Assembly: GCA_027563935.2 (NCBI GenBank)
Contig: CM050446.2
Span: 127,674,499 to 127,738,498 of the forward strand
DNA from: Costus lasius
Lineage: Eukaryota > Streptophyta > Magnoliopsida > Zingiberales > Costaceae
Reading direction: 5' to 3'
Length of the DNA stretch: 64,000 nucleotides
The first letter of the stretch is position 1. Every line of letters begins with the position of its first letter. Below are positions 53,901 through 63,620 of this stretch, piece by piece. Below the pieces are notes generated by a model. That model was not told the DNA's origin and did not search any database. It was given only the letters and a program-made list of their open reading frames with translations. The position numbers were made by a program, and so were the translations under genes.

Positions 53901-56900
53901 TTGCGGCCCTCACCAATGACTGGAGCAACCTCAGTCCTCCACCATACCTTGGCATCGTCAGTAAGGTATGCAGCACATGTGAAGACCTACTCATCAAGTG
54001 GTATACAAGCTGCATCGAAATAAAGCTTCATATCTCATAGAAAATTCTCTACCCCTTTAGCTTCTCGATCACCATTGAATTTTGATGGTTCTGGAATCTT
54101 CCGCCTAAAAGTAGCAGGCTGGGGTGTGACAGCCATAGGGGTAACTATCTGAGAGGATTGGGCTACAAATTCCTCTAAAGTTGCAATCCTAGCATTTGCA
54201 ACATCAAGAGGTGCACTAGTCTCGCCAAGGGTGGAAGTGAGTCTGTCCACCTCTCCATCCAAGTAAAGAGCTAGCCCCCTCAAGTCAAAAATACATTGGG
54301 CTAGTGTGTTTCCTTCTAATTCCTCATCATCTCCTATTGTCACGCCCCGGTCGGATCAACCCTAAACCGGTGCTTAACCGTTGTCTTAGGGTCGTCCGGC
54401 GGAATACCAGATGCGCAACCCGCTAGGGTTTCCAGCTAAACTTCAAACCAAATTCGAAACCCTAACTTCCCCGAACGATTTGAATCCCCAAATTACAATT
54501 CTCACATAAAAAACCCTAACCCTAATTTAGAAATCCGGAAAGAATCTGGACCCTAAATTAAAAGTCAAAATTCACCTTCGGTCAACACCCAAATCGCCGT
54601 TCGAAAATCGCCTGGCTGACATCACGCCTCCCAATTTATTCCTCTCGCGTAAATCTTTGGATGTTGACGTCAGGCTGACGTCGGCTCTCGATTCAGAATT
54701 TCGCCGCTGCGAAATTCCACCGCTTCCCCGATTTTGACCGTGATCAACTCCTCGAGCGTCGTCTTCCTCGCGAGAGAACGCAGCCGCGTTCTCAGTCCGA
54801 TGTCGCCGCTCGCCTCGCCGAACACCGCCTGCACTTGTGAACTCGCTGGAAAGGTCTGACCGACACCGGAAGCTGTCGTCGTCGCCGGTTGGCCGCTGAT
54901 CCTGGCGAGACGAAGCCGAGAAATACAGAAATAGAGAAGGAACAGAGGAGGAGGAGAGGGAAACCTTTGCCGACTTTATTCTTCTTCAAAACCGGTTACA
55001 AAACCCTCTCGCCTCTCTTCCACTCGTCTCTCCTCTCGTCGGCGGCAGACTCTGCCGTCGGCTCACAAGACCTCTCTGCTCCCTTTCTCAAAAGGCTCTC
55101 TATGTGTGGTTGAAGATCGCTCACAGCTCTCCCAAGCTCCCTCTCTGGAAGATCCTCCCCGGCTCTCCTCCCCGTCGCCTTTTATAGGAAAAGCCGCCGC
55201 CTCTGCGCCCGAATCCTTCCGATTCCTCCGCTGGGGTCGGCGAACGAACAAAGTCATCCAGTCGCCTCCGAACATCCCGGCGTCCGAGTTGCGTCCGGGA
55301 GATCCGCTCAGCATCCGCATCCGAGTTGCTCGCGGAAGACCTCTTCGCCGAGCCATTAGCATCATGCCCGTCCGAATCGCTCGGAGCTGCGGGTGAAGGT
55401 TGCGCTGACGTGGTGGTTTGGACGAAGATGTGGAAGAAGTGAGGCGGCGGAAGAAGCTTGGCGACGGTGGCAGATGAGTGAAGGCAAGGATGGATCGGCG
55501 GCAAATGTAGGAGAAGTGAGGCGGCGGAAGAGTGAAGAAGAGAAGAGCTGCAACTTTCGGCTAAGGAAAATGAAGGAGAGGGGATAAAAGATCCTGAATA
55601 TATGCGGCGTCGACCGGCGGAAGTTCTAATGGAATAGAGGCAGCGGCGATGGATCGGCGGCGACAGAGGAGAAATCGCGTCGGCTATTTCGGCAGTGCAT
55701 CGCGTTGGCTAGGGTGCGAATAACGCGATGCCTGCTTTCCACCTGCTTTTCGCCTTATTCGAAGGGATCAGGTTTCGAAGGAAAAGCGAACGAGTTTTCC
55801 TTCGCTTTTCCTTTCTTTCGTTTCTGTCTGTGCTTGTAAACTAAGGAAAATTGAGTTTTCTCTTCTTTCCTTCAGTTTTCTCTTCTTGTATATGCAGCCT
55901 TAGGGTCGTCCGGCGGAATACCAGATGCGCAACCCGCTAGGGTTTCCGGCTAAACTTCAACCCAAATTCGAAACCCTAACTTCCCCGAACGATTTGAATC
56001 CCCAAATTACAATTCTCACGGAAGAAACTCTAACCCTAATTTAGAAATCCGGAAAGAATCGGACCCTAAATTAAAAGTCAAAATTCACTTTCGGTCAACA
56101 CCCAAATCATCGTTCGAAAATCGCCTAGCTGACGTCAGCCCTCCCGATTTATTCCTCTCGCGTAAATCTTTGGCTGTTGACGTCAGGCTAACGTCGGCTC
56201 TCGATTCAGAATTTCGCCACTGGGAAATTCTGCCGCTTCCCCGATTTTGACCGTGGTCAACTCCTCGAGCGTCGTCTTCCTCGCGAGAGAATGCCGCCGC
56301 ATTCTCAGTCCGATGTCGCCGTTCGCCTCGCCGAACACCGCCTGCACTCGTGAACTCGCTGGAAAGGTCAGGCCAGCACCGGAAGTTGTTGTCGTCGCCG
56401 GTTGGCCGCTGATCCTGGCAAGACAAAGCCGAGAAATACAGAAACAGAGAAGGAACAGAGGAGGAGAGGGAAACCTTCGCCGACTTTATTCTTCTTCAAA
56501 ACCGGTTACAAAACCCTCTTACCTCTCTTCCACTCGTCTCTCCTCTCGTCGGCGGCAGACTCTGCCGTCGGCTCACAAGACCTCTCTGCTCCCTTTCTCA
56601 AAACGCTCTCTGTGTGGTTGAAGATCGCTTGCAGCTCTCCCAAGCTCCCTCTCTGGAGGATCCTCCCCGGCTCTCCTCCCCGTCGCCTTTTATAGGAAAA
56701 GCCGCCGCCTCTGCGTCCGAATCCTTCCGATTCCTCCGCTGGGGTCGGCGAACGAACAAAGTCTTCCAGTCGCCTCCGAACATCCCGGTGTCCGAGTTGC
56801 ATCTGGGAGATCCGCTCGGCGTCCGCATCCGAGTTGCTCGCGGAAGACCTCTTCGCCGAGCCATCAGCATCGTGCCTGTCCGAATCGCTCGGAGCTGCGG

Positions 56901-59900
56901 GTGAAGGTTGTGCTGACGTGGTGGTTTGGACGAAGTTTCGGGCTTTGTTCCTCTTTTCACCACATGGTTTGGGCTTGGGTTAGGCCCACCCTTCTCTGGG
57001 CTGAACCGGGGAGTCCAGGGCCTAACACCTATAATAGCATCAATTTGATTCAGCCGACTCTTGGCCGTACTCTTGGAGGATGGGGAAGGCTGACCATCCA
57101 TTGACTTTCCTCTCTTTTCCTTTCTAGTCTCCATTATCAACCAGAAACAACCAACAAAGAAAACCAGGATGAAGAAAGCCCCACTATCTAGGAAAGTGTG
57201 CTAATGCTGTGAACCCTCTGGCAACCTCTGATACCAAGTTTGTTACAACCTAAAACACCCCTATCAAATTTTTGCTTAAAAGGGTCTAGGATCGTATACT
57301 AGAGAGCGGGGAAGGAAGGAGAAGACTGTCCCAGAACAAAGTAAAACCTTGTTCGCTCCCTAAGTCCTGGTCAACGGATTGGCCTCTCAACATGTGCACC
57401 CAAACCAAACCCTTATGAAGCAAACCCCCTTTTTCTTTTGTTATTCTTTTCAATGCTTCTTTTCTTTTACATTTACATGCCCCACACAAAGTTACAATCC
57501 TCACAACTCTCTTCCCTTACAATTAGCTAAGGGACAACTTCAAGAGGAATGGAACAGGGGCATTTAGGTGCCCACTGGGTTTTGCAGCTAGAGGCAATCA
57601 CAACATGGGCTTGGCCCACTTAGCACACAAACATATAGATCACAGCAAACAAGCGCATGCAGCACCATACAACATCACAGCAACCATGCATGAAAATCCA
57701 AAACCGGAAATCACTATCATCATAGCATGGAAATATTAGTAAGATAATCACAAGGGCACAACCCGGCCCTCGGCATGACCTAGCCCAAAATCAATCGGAA
57801 ATCCAATAACCAGTATAGGAGGATCAAGGTGGTGCATGCATTAGCATAGTAGAAATCCAAGGAGAAAAACCAAGAGTCCAATCGGCATTCACTTTCACGC
57901 ATCAATGTTAAGTAGTTTTTATATAGGATTTTATATGCTATTTCCACTGTTATATCTTCACTATTTTAGCATTTACACCTGATTTACATATAATTATTGC
58001 ATTATCTTTGGAATCTACACTCTTGGGTGTTTTTGCTTCATTTCAGGGGAAAAGCGAGGGAATGCGACTATTTTCAGCTAAATCTATATTTTCGGCAAGA
58101 ACCACGGTCCACCCAGCAACCGGAATCACACCCCGTGACTTTTGTATCGCCTGATGCCGATTTTTCTAAATTTTGACCCTCGCCTTATCCACGTCAGATA
58201 GAGAGCTCCAAATGGGCAAAAGAGAAATTCGACCAAGGGAGGAAGGAAAAAACACAAAAGCCCTATTCACGTAAGAGAAAAAGGGAGGGGGGATTCATTC
58301 GGGGGGATATTCACGCACATACGCACGAGAGGCGGCGGCTGAGCAGCGAAGGAGAGAAGAAAACCCTTCAACGCGAGAGCGTGAAGGAGGCGGACGACCG
58401 ATCAGAGGAAGAAGAAGGCTTCTCAGGCGGCTTCTTCCTTCTTGAGGGAGTCTTGTTTTCTTATTTCCACTTACTTGATCATCTTTGTTAACCATGGATG
58501 TATCGATCGGATTGATTTATGCTTTGCTTTGGAACATGGATATTGTAGCTTAAACCTTGTTTCAGGGCTAGGGAAAGCCCCTTGAATGTTCTATGTGTGG
58601 ATTGTAGCTTTATTTTATGAACCCTAAATTATCTTATCATGTCTAGTTGCACCAAATGAATGAAGTGTTGCATTTTGTTAGCTTCATGCTCTTAGATGTC
58701 CGGTAAGGCCGAGAGGCACGTCTGGATGTTAGAAACCCTAGACAAGAGTACCTCAATCTCCATACTAGTTGGTTGAGTACAAGTAGTGTATGCTATTTTG
58801 CACCCTTTGGGTTTATTCGGTTATGTGTACTACGATGATAGACATTTAACTGTATAAACACCTATTCGCATCCTCGAGAGGGGATGACTTGTACAAATGA
58901 TGGGATGGTATGCACAATCCAGCGTTCATTGGGTTTATCCCACTAGGCGTACTACAACGGTAGACGTTTGGCAGGGATAAGCACCTTATTGCATCCTTGA
59001 GAGAGGACGACTCGTACATTTGGGATTGCCCTAAGACTCAAAAAGGGAATTCTATATTGTTATCAATCCACGTATAGCACGTCAAGGCGGTGAACCCTAG
59101 CTCTGATCTTATTCATCCTTAGATCTTGCGTTGTGCAATTACTTTGCTTTCGACTTTATTTACCTTGTTTTATTATTGTTTAGCCTAATTTTAGATCTTA
59201 GTAACCTTTTCACAACCATCAAAGGATCGTCTAGCTTGTGATAATCTAATCAGTCGGTACTTGGTCCCTGTGGGATCAATACATTTATATTATTTCGATA
59301 GTTCGTATACTTGCGGAACAGCTATCAATCAACTAAGGGGGAAGAAAGTTACCTAGCCCAAGGGAATGGGCTGACCAGTTGAGTCATGTGACACCATCTA
59401 CAGAACCACCAAAACTTCAAATGAAGTCCATTTAGCAAATATCAACTCACATCTCCAACTCAAATAAGGGAGAACAGGGGAATAGCCAGCTGCCTTACGC
59501 CATCCAACCCAAGTGGAACTTGGGGGTTGCGTTCGGGAAGAAACCCACGTACAAGAAGAACACCAAGAGAAGAACCAAGAGTAGGAACCAACCTCCAAAA
59601 CTAAGCCCGCAGGTGGCAGTAAGAAGAGGCATTACCGCCCACTAGGGTTCCAAGAAGACACCCCCCCCCCCCCCCGCCCCCCCCCCGCGCTCACCTAGCT
59701 GTGTGAAGGCTCACGCTAGCCACTAGGTGCTCCAAGAGCAGCTGAAGAGAAGCTGCAGGAGAGCCTTATAAATGTCAACATCATATCTAGGTCAAAGACC
59801 TAGACCTTGGCAACAAACATGGAGAAAGGGAGAGCTGCATGCTGGGGAAAATCTGGACGTGTCCAAGGAAAACTCCAGCTGAATAAAATCAAGTGGAACC

Positions 59901-62900
59901 ACCAGGATGGAGGTAGAAGACCAAGCTAAACAATGGCGTAAAGCTCTAGAAGAGAAAACCAGGAAATTGCCCTTCAACCTTTAGCCTTTTAGTCCCAAAA
60001 TCCAGCCGCCCACAAAAACTGCGAAGCCCTAAAGTTCAGCCTAAGAACTCTACTAAGCTTGCATGTAATGCCACATGGCAGCCTCATATGAATCCAGCAC
60101 ACACTAATTTGCAGCAAGGTCAAAATCAGCACTCGGTCAACTCCCAATTACAATCGCAAGCTGCATAATAAGTGGGTTAAATTACAAAGCTGCCACTATG
60201 GAATAAATCTCATGCTTTAATAACTGTGCAAATACATTCATAGCTCATCTCTGCATAAACTGATGGACACGCCGCCTTGACCCCCTCTCCATCTACATTG
60301 ACCATTCTGGGCTACGTCTAATAATAACCTGCAGAGAGGGAGTCAACTAGAACAGGCGCCACCCCGTCTAGCCCTTGAGCCGGGATACCACCCCAGGACT
60401 CACCCTCACTCTGTCAGGACTAAATCGGAATCAGGGCACATTGATCCGATGCCCTTAGCAAACCATTCGCCCTCAGTCCCTCGACCAAACGAGTTACTAG
60501 ACTAAGTAGCAACTACCCAATCTGGGTCAATAATCCGACATGGTTCAACATATCCAGGTACTACGATGCGTCCATCGTCTCCCTGTCCTCAATCTCCCCC
60601 GAACCCGTCTATCGGGCCCTAGCGTCCTATTGTCAAGACTAGTATCAACGCCTCGTGTGTGCCTAACTCTTTCGGCCCGACCCTGTGTCCAGGCTAGACT
60701 TGTGTCATGCCACGCTTCTGCGCTCCAGGGTACACTTTCGCGCTCCAGGGCTTGTGGTCATTCCCCCTCGCACATCAGTCCGTGGTTTCATCCACAGTCT
60801 TGCCGTCAGAGCACACAGCCCACTACCTACTCGGAAGGACACACCCGGTTAGAACACTACATAGTCTCGTCGTCAGGCAGCTTACTGCGTTAATCCGCTC
60901 AGTCCATCGAGCGTATGCCCATACTAGTCCATTAGTGTGGTTACCCTGGCACAATGAGAACACTAGTCCATTAGTGTCTCAATAATAATATGAGTACACC
61001 CACAGTCCATCGGGGGGTCTCATGGATAAGTATGAGCACACCCACGGTCCATCGGGGGTCTCATGAGTAAAGGAGGGTATCCCTATATAAAATAATAGAG
61101 TTCGGCTACAACCGAAACTCGTGCCAGGTCCTAGACTACATTGTCCAAGTGATCCACGTCTAAGGGCAAGACGTGATCATATATATGAACAACCATAAGA
61201 AAACCATGGAGATAAATATCTAAGTATCGGGGGCGTCACACGACATCATTGCTTTGCCCATGCCGAACACAATTGGAACACTGCCTGGCAAAGGGAGTCG
61301 CCTAGATTTAAGGAGGATACTCCGAGACTATGAATCTTACTCGATTGGGGTGGGTTTAGTCAAAATTGTTTTAATTCAAATAAACTAGTGAACAATAGCC
61401 GGGTTATATCACTGTTCATCCCTTATTCATAACAGTTCAAATTTGGGTCGGCTAGTTTGACTTGATTTTGAATCGGTTCATGGGATATATGTTTAAGTTC
61501 GAATAGATTTTACTTTGTTTTAGAAGATCGTTGGGTTAATTTATCTAAATTCATAGTAGAATCTCTGGATTTGAGCTAGTTCACTTTGAGTCAGATTTGG
61601 TTTACTAGATTTGGCCGATTCAATTAGAGTGGCAAAATGGAAGGTAGTGGGCCCATAACCCATAGTTCCGAGGATCAAAATTTTGCTCTAATACCAAATT
61701 GTTACACTCAGACTTAAATAAAAAGTCAAGTGCAACTTAACACATCAGATATCATGTTATAGCTATTTATAACGTACTCCATTTGTTTTCTACATGCTGT
61801 TATGCTACACTTTACTTTATTTTGTATCCTATTTTGTTGCCTTCCACTTGTTATCCAGATCTTTGGCCTCTATCTCCCTTTTTGACCTCTATCTCCCGGA
61901 GACTTACTTAGCATTATTACTTACCCGCGAGAGTTTGTTGACATTTTCAGATCTGGCCTAAGAACGAGAGGAAAATAAAGAGGCACTGCACAGTAAAAAG
62001 GGTAAAAAATTCAATAATATATGCATGTGATAACAAAATAATTAAAGCATCTAGACATATAGACACAGTCAAATCATGATAAATCAAATAGCTTAACAAC
62101 TACTCATATTACACCTAATAAAAATTGTGCACTGCTCAGTAAGAAGGGTAAAAAACTTATAATTTAAATGCTTAAGATCCTGATTTACTTGTTTTGAGAA
62201 GGGTCAAAAACTTACAATTTAAACACTTAAGATCCTGATTTATTTTGTTTATCAATACATAGATCCAATTGAGTAAACCGATGGTTTGCATGTGAACGTT
62301 ACACATAGGCACAAATAGGCATAAATAAGACATCTAAAAAAAATTTTAAGATTAGAATTAGAAAGAGCACCCTTGAAAACATAGGGAATCAATACTAGAT
62401 GTCAAGAATCGGACCAAATTAGGACTGAACCATCCAATCTTAGATTGAACTTGCCAAATCTAATAAACCAGACTTGATCCAAAGTGAATCAGCTCATATC
62501 CTAAAATTCTACTATCAATTTAAGTAAATTAAACCAACCATCTTCTAAAACAAAGTAAGATCGACCTGAAAATAAACAAACATCCCATAAACCAAGTTCA
62601 AAATGAAGCCGAACATGACCCAAATCTGAACCAGTCCAGGTAAGGAAGAGAGAGTGACCTAACTCGGCTAATATTCATTGGTTCAACCAAATTAAACCAA
62701 TTTCTGAAACCCACCCCAATCAAGTAGGATTCATCATGAGTCCTCAAATTCAGTCGGCATCCCAACTGCGGCGATAACGTCCAATTAGGGTAGAGCAATG
62801 ATGCTGACGACAACATCTCTATCACCTCCTAAACTCGTTGCCGCTCATAGTCGATGGAATCTGATGTCCGGCCGACTTTGAGACAAAAAGCAGCACCAAC

Positions 62901-63620
62901 CATCGATTGAAACCCAATGGCAATGACGAACCAAGGTGGAGTCAAAGGAGAAGAGGAAGAAAGGTACCTAGAGCAATGCTTGACACAACGAAGGCTTCAA
63001 CGGTGGCAATGGAGAAGACCCGATTGAGAGGGAGAAAAGATGGCAATGGAGTTTTGACGTACCCATAGCAACATCAATGCACCCACAACAATGTTAGTGG
63101 CGACCCATAGGGAAAGGAGGAGGTTAGCATTTGCTTTTGACAATTACCCTAAACACACCTCCTAAATACTGCCTCCGTAAATGCAATAACCACCGAACCT
63201 TAATGCTAGCGTGCATATCTGGCAACAAAGGCACTGCATCTGCAAGCCAAATAAACCAAGTCAACTATAAGACCGATCCCCTTGACTTAATTGTGGAGTG
63301 CGAGTCACACGAGCTTCAAACAATCACTGGGTTGAACCCTAACATTAGCACAACTACCAAGTAATATTTTTTTATTAATAAGAAGAAATTCAAGGTATTA
63401 CATCAGCCACAATAGCAACTTTGTAGAAATAGGATACCCATGAGCATGCTAAATTTCAGAAAATAACATCTAGTCACCCGAATACCTTTTAAACTAGCTT
63501 CCTTCGATTTCAAAATTCCAAGTACAAACAATGTATTGATAGGAGGGTCTGGTCCGAATTCAGGCTCTTTAAGATACTTCCTTATTAACCATCTTCCATC
63601 GAGGGTGTTCTCCGGTTGCA
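25128..63620 (-). CDS. LACTB2-like metallo-beta-lactamase fold hydrolase, 5'-partial, giant gene
   Basis: Eleven exons on the minus strand: 63,620-63,486; 40,748-40,594; 38,132-37,950; 36,728-36,653; 35,642-35,565; 34,677-34,592; 33,948-33,875; 32,332-32,287; 26,885-26,776; 26,306-26,132; 25,289-25,128 (TGA at the end). They encode 425 residues with all ten junctions in frame; the start exon lies beyond 64,000. The visible N-terminus (GRWLIRKYLKEPEFGPDPP) is the Nudix-like leader of the plant family. Zinc-ligand motifs of the hydrolase domain are all present: THHHRDH in the fourth visible exon, GHTDGH and GDH in the seventh, PMHG in the ninth. The C-terminal HRRDRELSIL...DIV helix region is LACTB2-like, and the last exon adds a hydrophobic tail (AIAVCGAASLAIAFAF). 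LACTB2 in animals is an RNA endonuclease; the plant substrate is unknown. Intact reading suggests function despite introns of 5.4 and 22.7 kb filled by transposons. Confidence 0.9.
26955..27090 (+). repeat. 5' LTR of Copia 1
   Basis: Starts TGTTACTAAG and ends CCACGAACT. It differs from the 3' LTR by two substitutions and one 19-bp indel. Confidence 0.93.
27659..31710 (+). pseudogene. Copia 1 gag-pol, multiply disabled
   Basis: In order: gag (27,659 on; VKFDGTNYLLWARSM), zinc knuckle CGYCGWTNHPSERC near 28,355, protease LDSGATSHVSS near 28,650, integrase with HHRTSFPSS and YSDIWGP near 29,130-29,210, RT (30,200 on) with YIDD at about 30,755, and RNase H with CEAEYRAMAH near 31,370. Lesions: in-frame stops at 28,304, 29,030, 29,480, 30,820, 31,171 and 31,327; a frame change near 29,505; another between 29,860 and 30,030. 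It cannot make a functional polyprotein. Confidence 0.92.
31718..31834 (+). repeat. 3' LTR of Copia 1
   Basis: 117 bp, same ends as the 5' LTR. The 19 bp missing here lie between two TGGGC words in the 5' LTR, so replication slippage deleted one word and the spacer. Confidence 0.93.
41847..41897. repeat. (AT)n microsatellite
   Basis: About 51 bp of pure AT dinucleotide, preceded by a mixed acacacatat tract from about 41,815. Any coding read through it is an artefact. Confidence 0.95.
42690..44608 (-). repeat. Left (3') LTR of element Z
   Basis: 1,919 bp, diverged from the right LTR. Shared blocks include ggaccaaattaggactgaac, atccaattgagtaaacc and ttgccgctca. Small open frames inside have no family match. 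Confidence 0.75.
45027..45161 (-). repeat. 3' LTR of Copia 2
   Basis: On the minus strand it begins TGTTAGTGCTTTATGG and ends TTGCTCTAACT. It contains an 11-bp inverted repeat (45,098-45,108 with 45,129-45,139). Confidence 0.95.
45169..49261 (-). pseudogene. Copia 2 gag-pol, one frameshift from intact
   Basis: The true ATG is at 49,261 (MDSLSSN); the open frame extends slightly upstream without an ATG. Order: gag (IKFDGTNFQLWSQSV), zinc knuckle CTHCGRTNHTPDRC, protease VDSGASSHMTG, GAG-pre-integrase LWHYRLGHPS, integrase (HSDIWGPSP, with downstream Asp and Glu), RT with YVDDMLL at about 46,110, and RNase H with SCEAEYRAMAH, ending in TAA at 45,169. The only lesion seen is a frame change at a 7-nt A run on the plus strand (47,009-47,015), between integrase and RT. 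Integrase and RT fall in overlapping frames. A 1-nt length error in the run, real or from sequencing, would account for it. Confidence 0.93.
49915..50049 (-). repeat. 5' LTR of Copia 2
   Basis: 135 bp. One difference from the other LTR, in the ctagg[a/g]taac block. Confidence 0.95.
50190..50436 (+). repeat. Inverted Z-LTR fragment, part 1
   Basis: Reverse complement of part of the right Z LTR (roughly 62,830-63,060). Shared words include cttttctccctctca, gctctaggta, ccaccttggttcgtca and gagcggcaa. It breaks off exactly where element Y is inserted and continues at 61,241. Confidence 0.75.
50437..53005 (-). repeat. 3' LTR of element Y
   Basis: 2,569 bp, plus-strand limits tgttacagcc and gggggcgtcaca. 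Collinear with the 5' LTR except for the solo LTR and the poly-C tract present there. Confidence 0.88.
53153..57134 (-). pseudogene. Ty3/gypsy-type Gag of element Y, interrupted and degenerate
   Basis: The N-terminus (METRKEKRGKSMDG, ATG at 57,134) runs to 57,028, where the reading is cut by a 2.69-kb solo LTR. It resumes at 54,337 with GDDEELEGN. Further on are EPSKFNGDREAKGVENFL, the DDAKVWWRTEV retrotransposon-gag signature near 53,930, and a zinc-knuckle-like end (GPHYAHACPKK) near 53,390. Stops inside the gag core (after VENFL, and in the LDE-V context) and a frame change near 53,800 disable it. Gag packages element RNA into virus-like particles. Confidence 0.75.
54338..57027. mobile_element. 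Solo LTR (2,690 bp) inside Y gag, with internal tandem duplication
   Basis: Starts tgtcacgccccgg and ends gggcctaaca, flanked by CCTAT on both sides (54,333-54,337 and 57,028-57,032). Inside, 54,385-55,427 and 55,899-56,935 are near-identical copies of about 1.04 kb, 1,514 bp apart. Without the duplication the LTR would be about 1.18 kb. Mirror-image open frames in the two copies are repeats of one another, not genes. A tataggaaaa word lies inside each copy and could be a promoter element. Confidence 0.85.
57906..59327. mobile_element. Solo LTR (1,422 bp) inside the Y 5' LTR
   Basis: Starts tgttaagtagtttttata and ends cagctatca, flanked by ATCAA (57,901-57,905 and 59,328-59,332). The empty site is visible in the Y 3' LTR near 51,083. 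The tail (gtccctgtgggatca...ttcgtatacttgcgg) resembles LTR ends of large plant Ty3/gypsy (Tat-like) elements. No coding. Confidence 0.9.
59661..59690. repeat. Poly-C tract
   Basis: C15, G, C10, then GCGC, inside the Y 5' LTR. The matching place in the 3' LTR (near 51,430) has only four C, so the run expanded in this copy or is poorly resolved in the assembly. Confidence 0.9.
61241..61630 (+). repeat. Inverted Z-LTR fragment, part 2
   Basis: Reverse complement of about 62,430-62,830 in the right Z LTR. Shared words include gattggggtgggttt, ttgattttgaa and gattctact. Together with 50,190-50,436 it forms one inverted arm of about 640 bp that Y has split. Confidence 0.8.
61700..63402 (-). repeat. 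Right (5') LTR of element Z
   Basis: 1,703 bp. Plus-strand limits tgttacactcag and aaggtattaca. It contains an internal partial duplication near 62,140-62,260 (two copies of the aatttaaa...cttaagatcctgattta block). It ends 83 bp from the splice donor of the first visible metallo-beta-lactamase exon. Confidence 0.78.

Larger units (their letters stand above)
50437..61240 (-). mobile_element. LTR element Y, gag-only (TR-GAG type), carrying two solo LTRs
   Basis: LTRs lie at 57,241-61,240 (5' on the minus strand; about 2.57 kb once its insert is removed) and 50,437-53,005 (2,569 bp). The primer-binding site (cctctgatacca, 57,225-57,236) follows the 5' LTR after a 4-nt spacer. A purine-rich stretch ending ggcggcggagag precedes the 3' LTR. 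The internal region, after removing a 2.69-kb insert, is only about 1.5 kb and codes for gag alone; there is no protease, RT or integrase. This fits terminal-repeat retrotransposons with a GAG domain, mobilised in trans by a Ty3/gypsy partner. It inserted into the inverted Z-LTR fragment; flanks (caacg on the left, cacg/cgaca on the right) suggest a decayed target duplication. Confidence 0.85.
57241..61240 (-). repeat. 5' LTR of element Y, interrupted
   Basis: 4,000 bp including the 1,422-bp solo LTR and its 5-bp duplication. Point differences from the 3' LTR are scattered along the whole length, so Y is clearly older than Copia 2. Confidence 0.88.
42690..63402 (-). mobile_element. LTR element Z, host of the nested insertions
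   Basis: Two direct LTRs (42,690-44,608 and 61,700-63,402) begin, on the minus strand, TGTAATACCTTGAA and end GTGTAACA. A primer-binding site (gctctaatacca, 61,685-61,696; one mismatch to the initiator Met tRNA type) lies inside the right LTR. A polypurine-like segment with the ggacaaaattttctttta phrase typical of plant Ty3 3' ends lies inside the left LTR. What remains of the internal region is three short pieces (44,609-45,026; 50,055-50,436; 61,241-61,699) with no pol gene, so Z is non-autonomous or heavily deleted. No clean target duplication: left flank tggcc, right flank tcagc. Confidence 0.75.
40749..63485 (-). other. 22.7-kb intron of the metallo-beta-lactamase gene
   Basis: Donor AAAAG|GTATTC at 63,485 and acceptor ATCTGCAG at 40,749. 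The flanking exons join in phase 1 to give ...ASLK-D-SCQWLAKESA. Only about 1,940 bp on the left (40,749-42,689) and 83 bp on the right (63,403-63,485) look like original intron; the rest, 20,713 bp or about 91%, is element Z and its nested inserts. The left original part carries an (AT)n run and no recognised gene. Confidence 0.88.

Noticed and set aside
55063..57140. Paired open frames of about 100-180 codons on both strands
   Set aside because: They are repeated in the two halves of the duplicated solo LTR and have Arg/Ser/Pro-rich shadow composition; the only real coding is the short Y gag N-terminus at 57,028-57,134.
50432..61245. Perfect target duplication around element Y
   Set aside because: The left flank caacg and right flank cacg/cgaca are only similar; reported as decayed, not as intact.
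25128..63620. Antibiotic-resistance beta-lactamase
   Set aside because: The HxHxDH fold is shared by many hydrolases; exon structure, the Nudix-like leader and the LACTB2-type C-terminus place it in a eukaryotic housekeeping family.
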